Positions 1 to 6,289 are shown, counted from the first letter of the stretch. The stretch: 7,677 nt of DNA from Parafilimonas sp. (GCA_023251275.1 JAHEZC010000112.1:1-7677); one strand, 5' to 3'. Program-made: numbers and translations. The notes: generated from the letters alone by a model not told the origin.

Positions 1-150
1 AAGTTCGTCTAACTGCATCGCTTCTGCCATATCAGCAGACTGAGTATTCTCTGTTGGTTTAAGCAGTTGCTCTTTGGAGCATGAAAATACTGTAAGTACA
101 ATTGCTGACAAGGCAAGCAACATAAGCGGTTTGAAAGATTTCTGTTTCAT
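1..150 (-). CDS. Partial lipoprotein, N-terminal 50 residues only
   Basis: The minus strand reads open from an ATG at 150 to the window edge, giving 50 codons of an unfinished gene. The N-terminus is a lipoprotein signal peptide: a basic start (MKQKSFK), a hydrophobic core at about residues 8-21 (PLMLLALSAIVLTV), and a lipobox-like VFSC with the acceptor cysteine at residue 24. The mature part begins CSKEQLLKPTEN, a polar linker typical of exported Bacteroidota lipoproteins. The product is therefore probably lipidated and sorted to the outer or inner membrane. Its function cannot be judged because the mature domain lies outside the window. The ATG is preceded by an A/T-rich leader with no Shine-Dalgarno sequence, and a TAnnTTTG box lies 23 nt upstream. 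The gene is divergent from the cystathionine beta-synthase gene. Confidence 0.75.
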   Translation of the reverse strand, partial: MKQKSFKPLMLLALSAIVLTVFSCSKEQLLKPTENTQSADMAEAMQLDEL

Positions 151-173
151 AAGTATTAAATTTTTTAGTTTAC

Positions 174-181
174 CAAAACTA
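174..181 (-). promoter_or_regulatory. Candidate -7 box for the lipoprotein gene
   Basis: The minus strand reads TAGTTTTG here, an exact match to the Bacteroidota -7 consensus TAnnTTTG, 23 nt upstream of the lipoprotein ATG. I see no good TTTG -33 element about 19-21 nt further upstream, so the call rests on the -7 match and its position. Confidence 0.4.
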
Positions 182-354
182 ACTTCAGGAATATGCTGTG
201 TAAGAATGAATTCCGCCCGACGGGATAAAATGAACATCCGGCAGGGATTTTATCTTATTATACCGGATTTGTGATTATCCGTATTACTGAATTATTTAAA
301 ATCATTAGTGGTTTCAAGATTAAATTATTACAATCACAGCCAATTCTTAAATTG

Positions 355-362
355 TATTTTTG
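355..362 (+). promoter_or_regulatory. Candidate -7 box for the cystathionine beta-synthase gene
   Basis: TATTTTTG matches the Bacteroidota -7 consensus TAnnTTTG exactly and ends 19 nt before the ATG at 382, implying a very short leader. No convincing -33 TTTG is present at the usual spacing. The same octamer precedes aguB. The rest of the 231-nt divergent intergenic region (151-381) holds only the opposing -7 box and a short 6-bp inverted repeat. Confidence 0.45.
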
Positions 363-381
363 CCGGAAATAATTATCGAGT

Positions 382-1869
382 ATGTGGCTTAATAATATTC
401 TTGAAACGATTGGCAATACGCCCCTGATAAAGCTTAATAAAATAACAAAAGATATTCCGGCCACGGTGCTGGCAAAAGTCGAATATTTCAATCCCGGTAA
501 TTCCATCAAAGACCGGATGGCGCTGAAGATGGTTGAAGTGGCAGAAAAAGAAGGCAGGCTGAAACCGGGCGGAACGATTATCGAATGCACATCTGGCAAT
601 ACTGGTATGGGCCTTGCACTTGCTGCCTGTGTAAAAGGATACAAGTGTATTTTCACCACAACGGATAAGCAGAGTAAAGAGAAAAGTGATATTCTGAAGG
701 CAGTGGGCGCTGAAGTAATTGTGTGCCCCACCAATGTAGAACCCGATGATCCGCGGAGTTATTATTCCGTTGCAAAAAGGCTGGAAAAAGAAATTCCCAA
801 TTCCTATCTCTGCAATCAATACGATAATCTCGCAAACCGTCTTGCCCATTACGAAACCACGGGCCCTGAAATATGGAAGCAGACGGAAGGAAAAATTACG
901 CACCTTGTGTGCACCGCAGGCACAGGTGGCACAGTTACGGGAACAGCGATGTACCTGAAAGAGGTTAACCCGGCAATACAGGTTTGGGCTATTGATGTAT
1001 TTGGTTCATTGCTGACCAAATATTTCCGCACCGGTGAAGTTGATATGCATGAAGTGCATCCATATATCAGCGAGGGTTTTGGAGAAGATTTTGTGCCGGA
1101 TAATTATGATATGCACGTGATTGATTATTTTGAACAGGTAACGGATAGAGATGGAGCTATCATGGCACGCAGGCTTGCCAGGGAAGAAGGGTTATTCTGC
1201 GGGTATAGCGCCGGCAGTTGTATGCAGGGATTAATGCAACTAAAAGACCGTTTAACAAAAGATGACATTGTAGTGTGCATCCTGCATGACCACGGCAGCA
1301 GGTATGTTGCCAAAATTTATAATGATCAGTGGATGATGGAACGTGGCTTTTTGGAAGTAAAAACATTCAAGGATATTGTGAATGCGAGAACAGGAAAAAA
1401 ACTGGTGACCATCGCACCTGCTCAAACCGTTTCGCAGGCTGTAGAACTGATGAAGGAAAATGATATTGAACAAATTCCTGTAGCAAACGGTAATGGTATT
1501 ATCGGCGCCGTGAGTGAAAGCGGTTTATTTCAAAAAATATTTAATAACCCGGAGATAAAAAATACAACTGTTGAAAGCGTGATGGAGCCAGCCTACCCGG
1601 TCGTTGCATTCGACACACCTGTCGAAAGATTAGGCAACCTGATCAATAAAGAAAACGGAGCGGTACTTTCGAGAGATGAAAAAGGGGATTATCATATTGT
1701 CACCAAGTATGACATCATACAAGCAGCCTTGCAATTATATCCAGGCAATTGCAAAAGTCATTCTCTATTTCACCCTCATTTCACTGTGGAAATCAGCATA
1801 AATGCTGCTGAAAAAATTACCCGCTTTCTCACCAACAGTAACCCGGAAAATTTTCAACCAAAAAAATAA
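382..1869 (+). CDS. Cystathionine beta-synthase (PLP-dependent, with C-terminal CBS pair)
   Basis: This is a cytoplasmic fold-type II PLP enzyme that condenses serine and homocysteine to cystathionine (transsulfuration), or acts as a cysteine synthase with activated serine. The catalytic lysine is K43 in NSIKDR. The substrate loop TSGNTG is at 70-75, the phosphate-binding glycine loop GTGGTVTG at about 180-187, and the GYSAGS motif that contacts the PLP ring is at 274-279. Two CBS domains follow, at about 334-390 and 396-452, forming a Bateman module that often senses adenosyl ligands. That architecture separates it from plain CysK/CysM, which lack the tandem CBS domains. The protein is 495 aa, whereas bacterial relatives of this layout usually end soon after the second CBS domain at about 450-455. 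The last 40 or so residues match no domain I know. The ATG at 382 suits the family N-terminus (NNILETIGNTPL). No transsulfuration partner gene is adjacent. Confidence 0.93.
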   Translation: MWLNNILETIGNTPLIKLNKITKDIPATVLAKVEYFNPGNSIKDRMALKMVEVAEKEGRLKPGGTIIECTSGNTGMGLALAACVKGYKCIFTTTDKQSKEKSDILKAVGAEVIVCPTNVEPDDPRSYYSVAKRLEKEIPNSYLCNQYDNLANRLAHYETTGPEIWKQTEGKITHLVCTAGTGGTVTGTAMYLKEVNPAIQVWAIDVFGSLLTKYFRTGEVDMHEVHPYISEGFGEDFVPDNYDMHVIDYFEQVTDRDGAIMARRLAREEGLFCGYSAGSCMQGLMQLKDRLTKDDIVVCILHDHGSRYVAKIYNDQWMMERGFLEVKTFKDIVNARTGKKLVTIAPAQTVSQAVELMKENDIEQIPVANGNGIIGAVSESGLFQKIFNNPEIKNTTVESVMEPAYPVVAFDTPVERLGNLINKENGAVLSRDEKGDYHIVTKYDIIQAALQLYPGNCKSHSLFHPHFTVEISINAAEKITRFLTNSNPENFQPKK

Positions 1870-1916
1870 ACCTGCTTTCCTCGACTTTAACCTGGTAGTT
1901 GCGTTGTAACAAACCT

Positions 1917-1924
1917 TATTTTTA
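1917..1924 (+). promoter_or_regulatory. Weak -7 box candidate for the serine hydrolase gene
   Basis: TATTTTTA differs from TAnnTTTG only at the last base and lies 25 nt before the ATG at 1950. A TTG at 1899 gives a spacer of only 15 nt, shorter than usual. The 80 nt between the flanking genes show no clear terminator, so read-through from upstream is also possible. Confidence 0.25.
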
Positions 1925-1949
1925 TCCCGCAATCAAAAACATTATTCTT

Positions 1950-3215
1950 ATGAGAAAAATTTCCTTCTTTTTTATTATTACTTCTTTAATCACACAAGTT
2001 GTTTCTGCACAAAAATTATCACCTGCAGCTACTCCTGAATCAGCCGGCTTTTCCGCAGAGCGATTAAAAAGAATTGACACCAGTATGGCAGGATGGGTAA
2101 ACCGTAACTGGATGAATGGCGCAGTTGGCCTTGTGATAAGAAATGGAAAAATCGTGTATTACAATTCGTTCGGTAATAAAGATACAGATGCAAAAATACC
2201 CATGCTGAAAGATGATATTTTCCGGATTGCGTCGCAAACAAAGGCAATCACGTCTGTTGCTGCGATGATGCTCTATGAAGAAGGAAAATTTTTACTCGAT
2301 GATCCGGTGTCAAAATATATTCCCTCCTTTACCCATGAAACAGTACTCGATAAATTCAATACTGCAGATACTACCTATACCACTTTTCCTGCAAAAAGAG
2401 ACATTACCATTCGCGACCTGCTTACCCATACTTCGGGTATTGACTATGCGCAGATAGGCAGCAGCAATGCAAAAGCTATTTACGGGAAAAATCATCTCAT
2501 GGGCGGACTTTTGGTTACCGATGAAAAATTATCCGATGCTATGACGAGGCTTGGCGCCTTGCCGCTGATGCATCAGCCTGGTGAAAAATGGACATATGGA
2601 TTGAATAGCGACCTGTTAGGTGATCTTGTGGAAATATGGAGCGGCATATCCCTCGATGCATTTTTCCGTACCCGCATTTTTGAACCTCTCGGCATGTCGG
2701 ATACGTATTTTAACCTGCCGCAGGAAAAGGCAAACAGGCTCGTGAATCATTATATTGAAACCGGGGGACATTTTACCAAACAAAACATTGTATTTGCTGT
2801 GGATGCAAATTATCCGCTCATAAATAAAACCTATTTTTCAGGCGGCGCAGGATTATCTTCCACCATTTATGATTATGCTGTTTTCCTGCAGATGCTGCTC
2901 AATGGTGGTGAGTATGATGGCAAGAGAATATTAAGCCGCAATTCTGTCCGCATGATGACGATGAACCAGATCGGGGATATTAAACTCGGTGAAGACAAAT
3001 TCGGCCTGGGCTTCAGAATAGTTACGGACAGCAGCAGCAGGTTTTTTCCAAACCAGGCCGGAAGCTATGGATGGGGCGGGGCTTTTTCCACAGTCTATTG
3101 GGTTGACCCGAAAGAAAAAATGATCACAATTCTTTACCGGCAGATGTGGGGTTCACATGGCGGTGAACTTGATGAAAAATTTCGTGTGCTCGCTTATCAG
3201 GCTTTGAATGACTGA
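1950..3215 (+). CDS. Secreted serine hydrolase, beta-lactamase class C/EstB-like family
   Basis: This 421-residue protein belongs to the Beta-lactamase (PF00144) superfamily, which includes class C beta-lactamases, D-aminopeptidases and EstB-type esterases. A signal peptide is visible: MRK, a hydrophobic run at about 4-17, and probable cleavage after VVSA (residue 20). The product is thus expected in the periplasm or outside the cell. The nucleophile motif SxxK is S95-Q-T-K98 in FRIASQTKAITS. The tyrosine motif is Y216 in KWTYGLNSDLLG, and a GWGG motif at 374-377 takes the place of the KTG box, as in EstB-like esterases. This favours an esterase or peptidase over a true beta-lactamase; the substrate is unknown. 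I chose the ATG at 1950 because the signal peptide begins there. An upstream in-frame TTG at 1899 would put 17 polar residues in front of it. Neighbours give no functional clue. Confidence 0.88.
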   Translation: MRKISFFFIITSLITQVVSAQKLSPAATPESAGFSAERLKRIDTSMAGWVNRNWMNGAVGLVIRNGKIVYYNSFGNKDTDAKIPMLKDDIFRIASQTKAITSVAAMMLYEEGKFLLDDPVSKYIPSFTHETVLDKFNTADTTYTTFPAKRDITIRDLLTHTSGIDYAQIGSSNAKAIYGKNHLMGGLLVTDEKLSDAMTRLGALPLMHQPGEKWTYGLNSDLLGDLVEIWSGISLDAFFRTRIFEPLGMSDTYFNLPQEKANRLVNHYIETGGHFTKQNIVFAVDANYPLINKTYFSGGAGLSSTIYDYAVFLQMLLNGGEYDGKRILSRNSVRMMTMNQIGDIKLGEDKFGLGFRIVTDSSSRFFPNQAGSYGWGGAFSTVYWVDPKEKMITILYRQMWGSHGGELDEKFRVLAYQALND

Positions 3216-3238
3216 GGAATTTTCTCAGGAGATTTTTT
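3212..3238 (+). terminator. Weak intrinsic terminator candidate after the serine hydrolase gene
   Basis: CTGAG (3212-3216) pairs with CTCAG (3224-3228) around a 7-nt loop, followed by a run of six T at 3233-3238. The stem overlaps the stop codon at 3213-3215 and is only 5 bp long, so termination may be partial. I recognise nothing else in the 178-nt gap to the permease gene apart from an A-rich stretch just before its ATG. Confidence 0.35.
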
Positions 3239-3393
3239 GTTACCGGCAGAATAATATATTAAGCTTTTCTTGTGTCACTCACTGGAGCGGTTTGTGCTTA
3301 GTGCAGCAAATCAGAATGGCGTGTTGCCTGATTGAAGGCTCAGGTTAAGCATAAAGCCATTCACCAAATAAAAAAAACTACAATAAAATCAGT

Positions 3394-4653
3394 ATGGAAA
3401 AAGTAATCGCCAAATCTCGTTGGTACCGATTGATACCGGTTGCATTCATTACCTACAGCCTCGCCTACCTTGACCGCGCAAATTTCGGATTCGGAGCGGC
3501 AGGCGGCATGGCCGAAGACCTGCACATTACAACTGCCATATCTTCCTTATTGGGATCACTTTTTTTCCTGGGTTATTTTTTCTTTCAAATTCCGGGGGTT
3601 TATTATGCTTCTCATAAAAGCGTAAAGAAACTAATCTTTTGGTCATTGATTCTGTGGGGTGCATTTGCAATGGCAACGGGTATAGTCAGTAATGTAAAGA
3701 TCTTAATCATCATACGATTTATGCTTGGCGTAGCAGAGAGCGCCATCTTTCCTTCTATGCTTGTTTTAATGAGCAGGTGGTTTACAAAAAAAGAACGTTC
3801 ACGGGCAAATACTTTTTTTATCCTTGGTAACCCTGTAACCGTACTTTGGATGTCTGTCATATCAGGATACCTGATAAATTCTTTCGGATGGCGATGGATG
3901 TTTATCATCGAAGGATTTCCTGCTTTGCTTTGGGCATTTTTCTGGTGGCGACTGGTAGATAACAGACCGGCAGATGCAAAGTGGCTTTCACAAAATGAAA
4001 AGCAGGCTTTGGAAGAGCAGCTACAAAAAGAACAACAGAATATTAAAGCTGTCAAGAATTATGCGGCAGCATTCAAATCGAAAGCAGTCATTTTACTAAG
4101 CCTGCAATATGCCTGCTGGAGCATTGGCGTATATGGATTTGTGATCTGGCTCCCTACTATCATTAAAACAGCCCCTGGCCTTGATATTGTAAAAACAGGA
4201 TGGTTGTCCGCCGTCCCGTATGCATTGGCTATTGTCGCTATGTCGTTAGCATCGTATTTTTCTGATAAGACATTAAAAAGAAAAGTATTTGTCTGGCCGT
4301 TCCTGTTGATTGGCGCTGTTGCCTTCTATTGTTCATACCTTACAGGCGCACATAATTTCTGGTTGTCATTTGTGCTGCTGATAATTGCCGGTACGGCCAT
4401 GTATGCACCTTACGGACCTTTCTTCGCCGGAATCACAGAGATTTTACCTGCGAATGTTGCCGGCGGCGCCATGGCCCTCATCAACAGTTTTGGAGCCCTG
4501 GGATCATTTGCCGGGGCTTATCTTGTCGGCTATCTCAATGGAACCACCGGGGGCTTCGGTGCATCTTATATATTTATGGCAGGCTCACTTTTACTTGCGG
4601 CTGTGCTGACGATGATCGCTTTAAAAAATTCTGCCCGGTTACATAAAACATAA
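3394..4653 (+). CDS. MFS permease, anion:cation symporter (ACS)-like family
   Basis: A 419-residue inner-membrane transporter of the major facilitator superfamily. About 12 hydrophobic segments are visible: roughly 11-30, 49-70, 80-100, 104-126, 138-160 and 167-186, then a charged cytoplasmic loop at about 187-230 (rich in K/E/Q), and 231-256, 268-290, 297-315, 320-345, 353-381 and 389-410. Features typical of the ACS family (organic-anion importers such as hexuronate, glucarate or tartrate permeases) are YLDRANFGFG after TM1, RFMLGVAESAIFPSML in TM4, the RSRA motif before TM5, and WRWMFIIEGFPALL in TM6. The usual D and G of motif A between TM2 and TM3 are missing (YASHKSVKK). The substrate is probably a carboxylate or sugar acid, but this is inference from the family and no catabolic genes adjoin it. 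The ATG at 3394 follows an A-rich leader (AATAAAAAAAACTACAA), as usual in Bacteroidota. Confidence 0.88.
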   Translation: MEKVIAKSRWYRLIPVAFITYSLAYLDRANFGFGAAGGMAEDLHITTAISSLLGSLFFLGYFFFQIPGVYYASHKSVKKLIFWSLILWGAFAMATGIVSNVKILIIIRFMLGVAESAIFPSMLVLMSRWFTKKERSRANTFFILGNPVTVLWMSVISGYLINSFGWRWMFIIEGFPALLWAFFWWRLVDNRPADAKWLSQNEKQALEEQLQKEQQNIKAVKNYAAAFKSKAVILLSLQYACWSIGVYGFVIWLPTIIKTAPGLDIVKTGWLSAVPYALAIVAMSLASYFSDKTLKRKVFVWPFLLIGAVAFYCSYLTGAHNFWLSFVLLIIAGTAMYAPYGPFFAGITEILPANVAGGAMALINSFGALGSFAGAYLVGYLNGTTGGFGASYIFMAGSLLLAAVLTMIALKNSARLHKT

Positions 4654-4663
4654 ACACACAAGC

Positions 4664-4716
4664 TTATGCAACATGATCTTGCTTTTTTCATTCATGATTT
4701 GCATAAAGTTGCATAA
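4664..4716 (+). repeat. Three TTGCATAA copies: an inverted pair plus a tandem copy at 10-nt spacing
   Basis: TTATGCAA (4664-4671) is the reverse complement of TTGCATAA at 4699-4706, which is repeated at 4709-4716. The two direct copies start 10 nt apart, about one helical turn. The inverted pair extends inward: CATGA (4672-4676) pairs with TCATG (4692-4696), leaving a 2-nt bulge and a T-rich 15-nt loop. The element starts 10 nt after the permease stop codon and ends 50 nt before the probable aguB -33 element. It could be a terminator-like hairpin for the permease or an operator for aguB. The phased tandem copies favour protein binding, but no regulator is identified. Confidence 0.5.
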
Positions 4717-4766
4717 CCCAAAAAATTTGTTTTATTCACTTTGCAAAATGTATCTGCCGGAAACTA

Positions 4767-4797
4767 TATGATGCTTTCAGCCTAAGGATTATTTTTG
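4767..4797 (+). promoter_or_regulatory. Probable aguB promoter
   Basis: TATTTTTG at 4790-4797 matches the Bacteroidota -7 consensus TAnnTTTG exactly. TATG at 4767-4770 matches three of the four bases of the -33 element TTTG with a 19-nt spacer. The -7 box ends 14 nt before the aguB ATG. It is the best promoter in the window, and no comparably complete one appears again before aguA, so it may drive the whole polyamine locus. Confidence 0.55.
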
Positions 4798-4811
4798 CAC
4801 AAATACCTATC

Positions 4812-5687
4812 ATGCCAACAGTAAAAACAGGCTTGGTGCAAATGACTTGCACAAATGACAAACAGGGCAATATTGATAAAGCCATTTCAAAAATTAAAGA
4901 TGCGGCGGCGAAAGGCGCGCAGATAGTTTGCCTGCAGGAATTATTTGCATCATTGTATTTCGGGGATGCGGAAGACTATGAAAATTTTAAGCTGGCAGAG
5001 CCCGTTCCCGGGCCTTCCACGGCATTATTCAGCAGCCTTGCTGCAGAACTAAACATCGTGATCATCGCCTCGTTGTTTGAAAAAAGAGCGCAGGGTATTT
5101 ATCACAATACCACAGCAGTGCTGGATGCGGACGGAACTTATCTTGGTAAGTATCGCAAAATGCATATTCCTGATGATCCTTCTTACTACGAAAAATTTTA
5201 TTTCACACCAGGCGATCTCGGGTACAAAGTTTTCAAAACAAAATATGCAACTGTTGGTGTTTTGATCTGCTGGGATCAATGGTATCCCGAAGCAGCACGT
5301 ATCACTGCATTGATGGGCGCAGAGATATTATTCTATCCCACAGCAATTGGCTGGCATGCTTCCCAGGATGAAGCTACCAATGCAGAACAATACAATGCAT
5401 GGCAAACCATTCAACGCAGTCATGCAATTGCCAATGGCGTGCATGTAGTGAGTGTAAATCGTGTTGGATATGAGCAGGACGGCAATATGAAATTCTGGGG
5501 TGGTTCATTTGTCAGCAATCCCTTCGGAACACTTTTGTATAAGGCATCTCACGAAAACGAAGAAGTGGCTGCAATAGAAATTGAATTAAGTAAATCTGAT
5601 GTTTACAGAACACATTGGCCATTCCTGAGAGACAGGAGAATTGATTCCTATCAGCCGATTACAAAAAGGTTCATTGATGGGGAGTAA
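4812..5687 (+). CDS. aguB: N-carbamoylputrescine amidase
   Basis: A 291-residue cytoplasmic nitrilase-superfamily (carbon-nitrogen hydrolase) enzyme. It hydrolyses N-carbamoylputrescine to putrescine, CO2 and ammonia, the last step of the agmatine route to polyamines. The Glu-Lys-Cys triad is visible: E43 in CLQELF, K116 in KYRKMHIPDD, and C153 in VLICWDQWYPEAAR. Other family marks are the DDPSYYEKFYFTPGD stretch at 121-135, IGWHASQDE at 179-187, and the C-terminal RTHWPFLRDRRIDSY at 266-280, which is characteristic of this subgroup. Length is normal for the family. The ATG at 4812 directly precedes the conserved first strand (VKTGLVQMTC). The partner enzyme gene aguA lies downstream, separated by the four-helix-bundle gene and its repeats. 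The first array begins only 3 nt after the aguB stop codon, which is itself followed at once by TAG. Confidence 0.95.
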   Translation: MPTVKTGLVQMTCTNDKQGNIDKAISKIKDAAAKGAQIVCLQELFASLYFGDAEDYENFKLAEPVPGPSTALFSSLAAELNIVIIASLFEKRAQGIYHNTTAVLDADGTYLGKYRKMHIPDDPSYYEKFYFTPGDLGYKVFKTKYATVGVLICWDQWYPEAARITALMGAEILFYPTAIGWHASQDEATNAEQYNAWQTIQRSHAIANGVHVVSVNRVGYEQDGNMKFWGGSFVSNPFGTLLYKASHENEEVAAIEIELSKSDVYRTHWPFLRDRRIDSYQPITKRFIDGE

Positions 5688-5689
5688 TA

Positions 5690-5737
5690 GTCGGGAAAGT
5701 CGGGAAAGTCGGGAAGATCGTAAGTAATTTCTATAGT
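5690..5737 (+). repeat. Left repeat array and inverted-repeat arm of the four-helix-bundle cassette
   Basis: Nearly three tandem copies of GTCGGGAAA (5690-5716) start 3 nt after the aguB stop. On the other strand the unit reads (C)TTTCCCGA, the same motif as in the arrays downstream. The stretch 5690-5718 matches the reverse complement of 6162-6188 at 24 of 29 aligned positions with two 1-nt gaps. The similarity continues inward through TAA and TTTCT (5721-5732), which align with the complement of 6150-6161. The remaining 50 nt up to the gene are A/T-rich and hold two isolated motif fragments, GACTCCT (5738-5744) and CGGACTT (5751-5757), in the orientation of the right arrays. Confidence 0.75.
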
Positions 5738-5789
5738 GACTCCTGGCGCTCGGACTTATTTTTAATTTTAATTAATCAAACTTTTTTCT

Positions 5790-6143
5790 ATGCCATTTAA
5801 ATTTGAAAAACTTATTGTCTGGCAAAAGGCCCTTGATCTTTCTGCAACTGTTCATGAAATTGCGATAAAGTTTCCGAAAGAAGAATTATACATTCTTACT
5901 TCGCAAAAAAAGAGAGCAGCGGATTCTGTTTCATTAAATATTGCTGAAGGTTCTACCGGGCAATCAAATGCTGAGCTTAAGCGGTTCCTGGCAATTGCAT
6001 TAAGATCAGACATTGAGGTAGTTGGATGCATTTTTATTGCACAAAAAAGAAACATGATCAGCCGGGAAGATTTTAATAAAATATATTATGCCTGTGAAGA
6101 AATCCTGGTGATGATAAATGCGCTTCGCAATTCAATGAAATAA
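5790..6143 (+). CDS. Four-helix-bundle protein (S23/Avd-like family)
   Basis: A complete 117-residue protein of the small four-helix-bundle family (PF05635/TIGR02436). That family is known from ORFs within 23S rRNA intervening sequences and is related to Avd, the accessory protein of diversity-generating retroelements. Hallmarks are FEKLIVWQKALDL at 5-17, FPKEELYILTSQKKRAADSV at 28-47, the core SLNIAEGSTGQSNAELKRFL at 48-67, and a last amphipathic helix at about 91-115. Predicted helices are at about 8-27, 34-54, 59-88 and 91-115. Basic residues around 40-42 (KKR) fit nucleic-acid contact. The family forms pentamers in Avd; its cellular role outside retroelements is unknown. No reverse transcriptase or variable repeat is present here. 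The gene is intact, uses an ATG after an A/T-rich leader, and is flanked by inverted arrays. A near -7 box (TATTTTTA, 5757-5764) may give it its own promoter. Confidence 0.9.
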   Translation: MPFKFEKLIVWQKALDLSATVHEIAIKFPKEELYILTSQKKRAADSVSLNIAEGSTGQSNAELKRFLAIALRSDIEVVGCIFIAQKRNMISREDFNKIYYACEEILVMINALRNSMK

Positions 6144-6144
6144 A

Positions 6145-6176
6145 ATGATCAGAAAATTAAAATCTTCCGGACTTTC
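6145..6176 (+). repeat. 32-bp direct repeat, copy 1
   Basis: This 32-bp stretch begins ATGATCAGAAAATTAAAATC and runs into the array unit CTTCCGGA. It is repeated without a mismatch at 6258-6289, 113 nt away. It is also the right inverted-repeat arm facing the left array. It starts 1 nt after the four-helix-bundle stop codon. Confidence 0.9.
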
Positions 6177-6255
6177 TGACTTTCGGACTCCCCATCTTTC
6201 AGTCTTCCAGACTTTTCGTCTTCCCTACTCCTCACTCAGTAACTCATCAAAATAA
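6145..6255 (+). CDS. Possible 36-aa leader ORF encoded by the repeat array
   Basis: An ATG 1 nt after the four-helix-bundle stop codon opens a 36-codon frame ending in TAA at 6253-6255, 2 nt before the aguA ATG. Its first 11 residues, MIRKLKSSGLS, are identical to those of the aguA product because both starts lie in the 32-bp direct repeat. The rest is translated array (Ser, Thr, Leu, Phe and Pro rich) with no domain. It is probably not a functional protein. The stop-start spacing would nevertheless allow translational coupling from the four-helix-bundle gene through this ORF into aguA. Whether it is translated cannot be told from sequence. Confidence 0.3.
   Translation: MIRKLKSSGLSDFRTPHLSVFQTFRLPYSSLSNSSK
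6164..6235 (+). repeat. Right array 1: degenerate 8-bp tandem units
   Basis: Eight consecutive 8-bp units lie in exact register from 6164 to 6227: CTTCCGGA, CTTTCTGA, CTTTCGGA, CTCCCCAT, CTTTCAGT, CTTCCAGA, CTTTTCGT and CTTCCCTA. They end in CTCCTCAC. The consensus is about CTTYCNGA. The first three units are complementary to the left array at 5690-5718. The 8-nt period and lack of spacers exclude a CRISPR array. Confidence 0.8.
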
Positions 6256-6257
6256 TT

Positions 6258-6289
6258 ATGATCAGAAAATTAAAATCTTCCGGACTTTC
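6258..6289 (+). repeat. 32-bp direct repeat, copy 2 (contains the aguA start codon)
   Basis: Perfect copy of 6145-6176. Its first three bases are the aguA ATG, so codons 1-10 of aguA and the first two bases of codon 11 are repeat sequence. Identity stops after the second CTT unit begins (CTTTCT versus CTTTCC), which suggests that a longer duplication has since diverged. Confidence 0.9.

Larger units (their letters stand above)
5690..6289 (+). mobile_element. Candidate four-helix-bundle cassette with inverted-repeat ends
   Basis: The unit consists of the left array, the four-helix-bundle gene and the right array, whose end occurs twice. It fills the junction between aguB and aguA, genes of one pathway that would be expected to lie side by side. 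The ends are imperfect inverted repeats whose inner junction (AGAAAATTAAAATCTTC on the right) faces the gene on both sides. No transposase, reverse transcriptase or target-site duplication is visible, so mobility is inference. Related four-helix-bundle genes are known inside 23S rRNA intervening sequences, where inverted repeats flank the ORF. Confidence 0.4.

Noticed and set aside
236..268. Inverted repeat ATCCGG/CCGGAT in the divergent intergenic region
   Set aside because: Only 6 bp with a 21-nt loop and no T tract. It could easily be chance and is too weak for a terminator or operator call.
258..903. Long open frames on the minus strand opposite the cystathionine beta-synthase gene
   Set aside because: They overlap a well-supported gene, overlap one another, and give Cys/Phe/His-rich translations with no domain. 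They are shadows of the coding strand.
1899..1949. Upstream TTG start for the serine hydrolase (17 extra residues)
   Set aside because: It would bury the clear signal peptide that begins at the ATG at 1950, and the bases overlap the probable promoter region.
5790..6143. Diversity-generating retroelement based on the Avd-like protein
   Set aside because: No reverse transcriptase, template repeat or variable repeat is visible. The repeats are short tandem units, and aguA is not a typical variable target.
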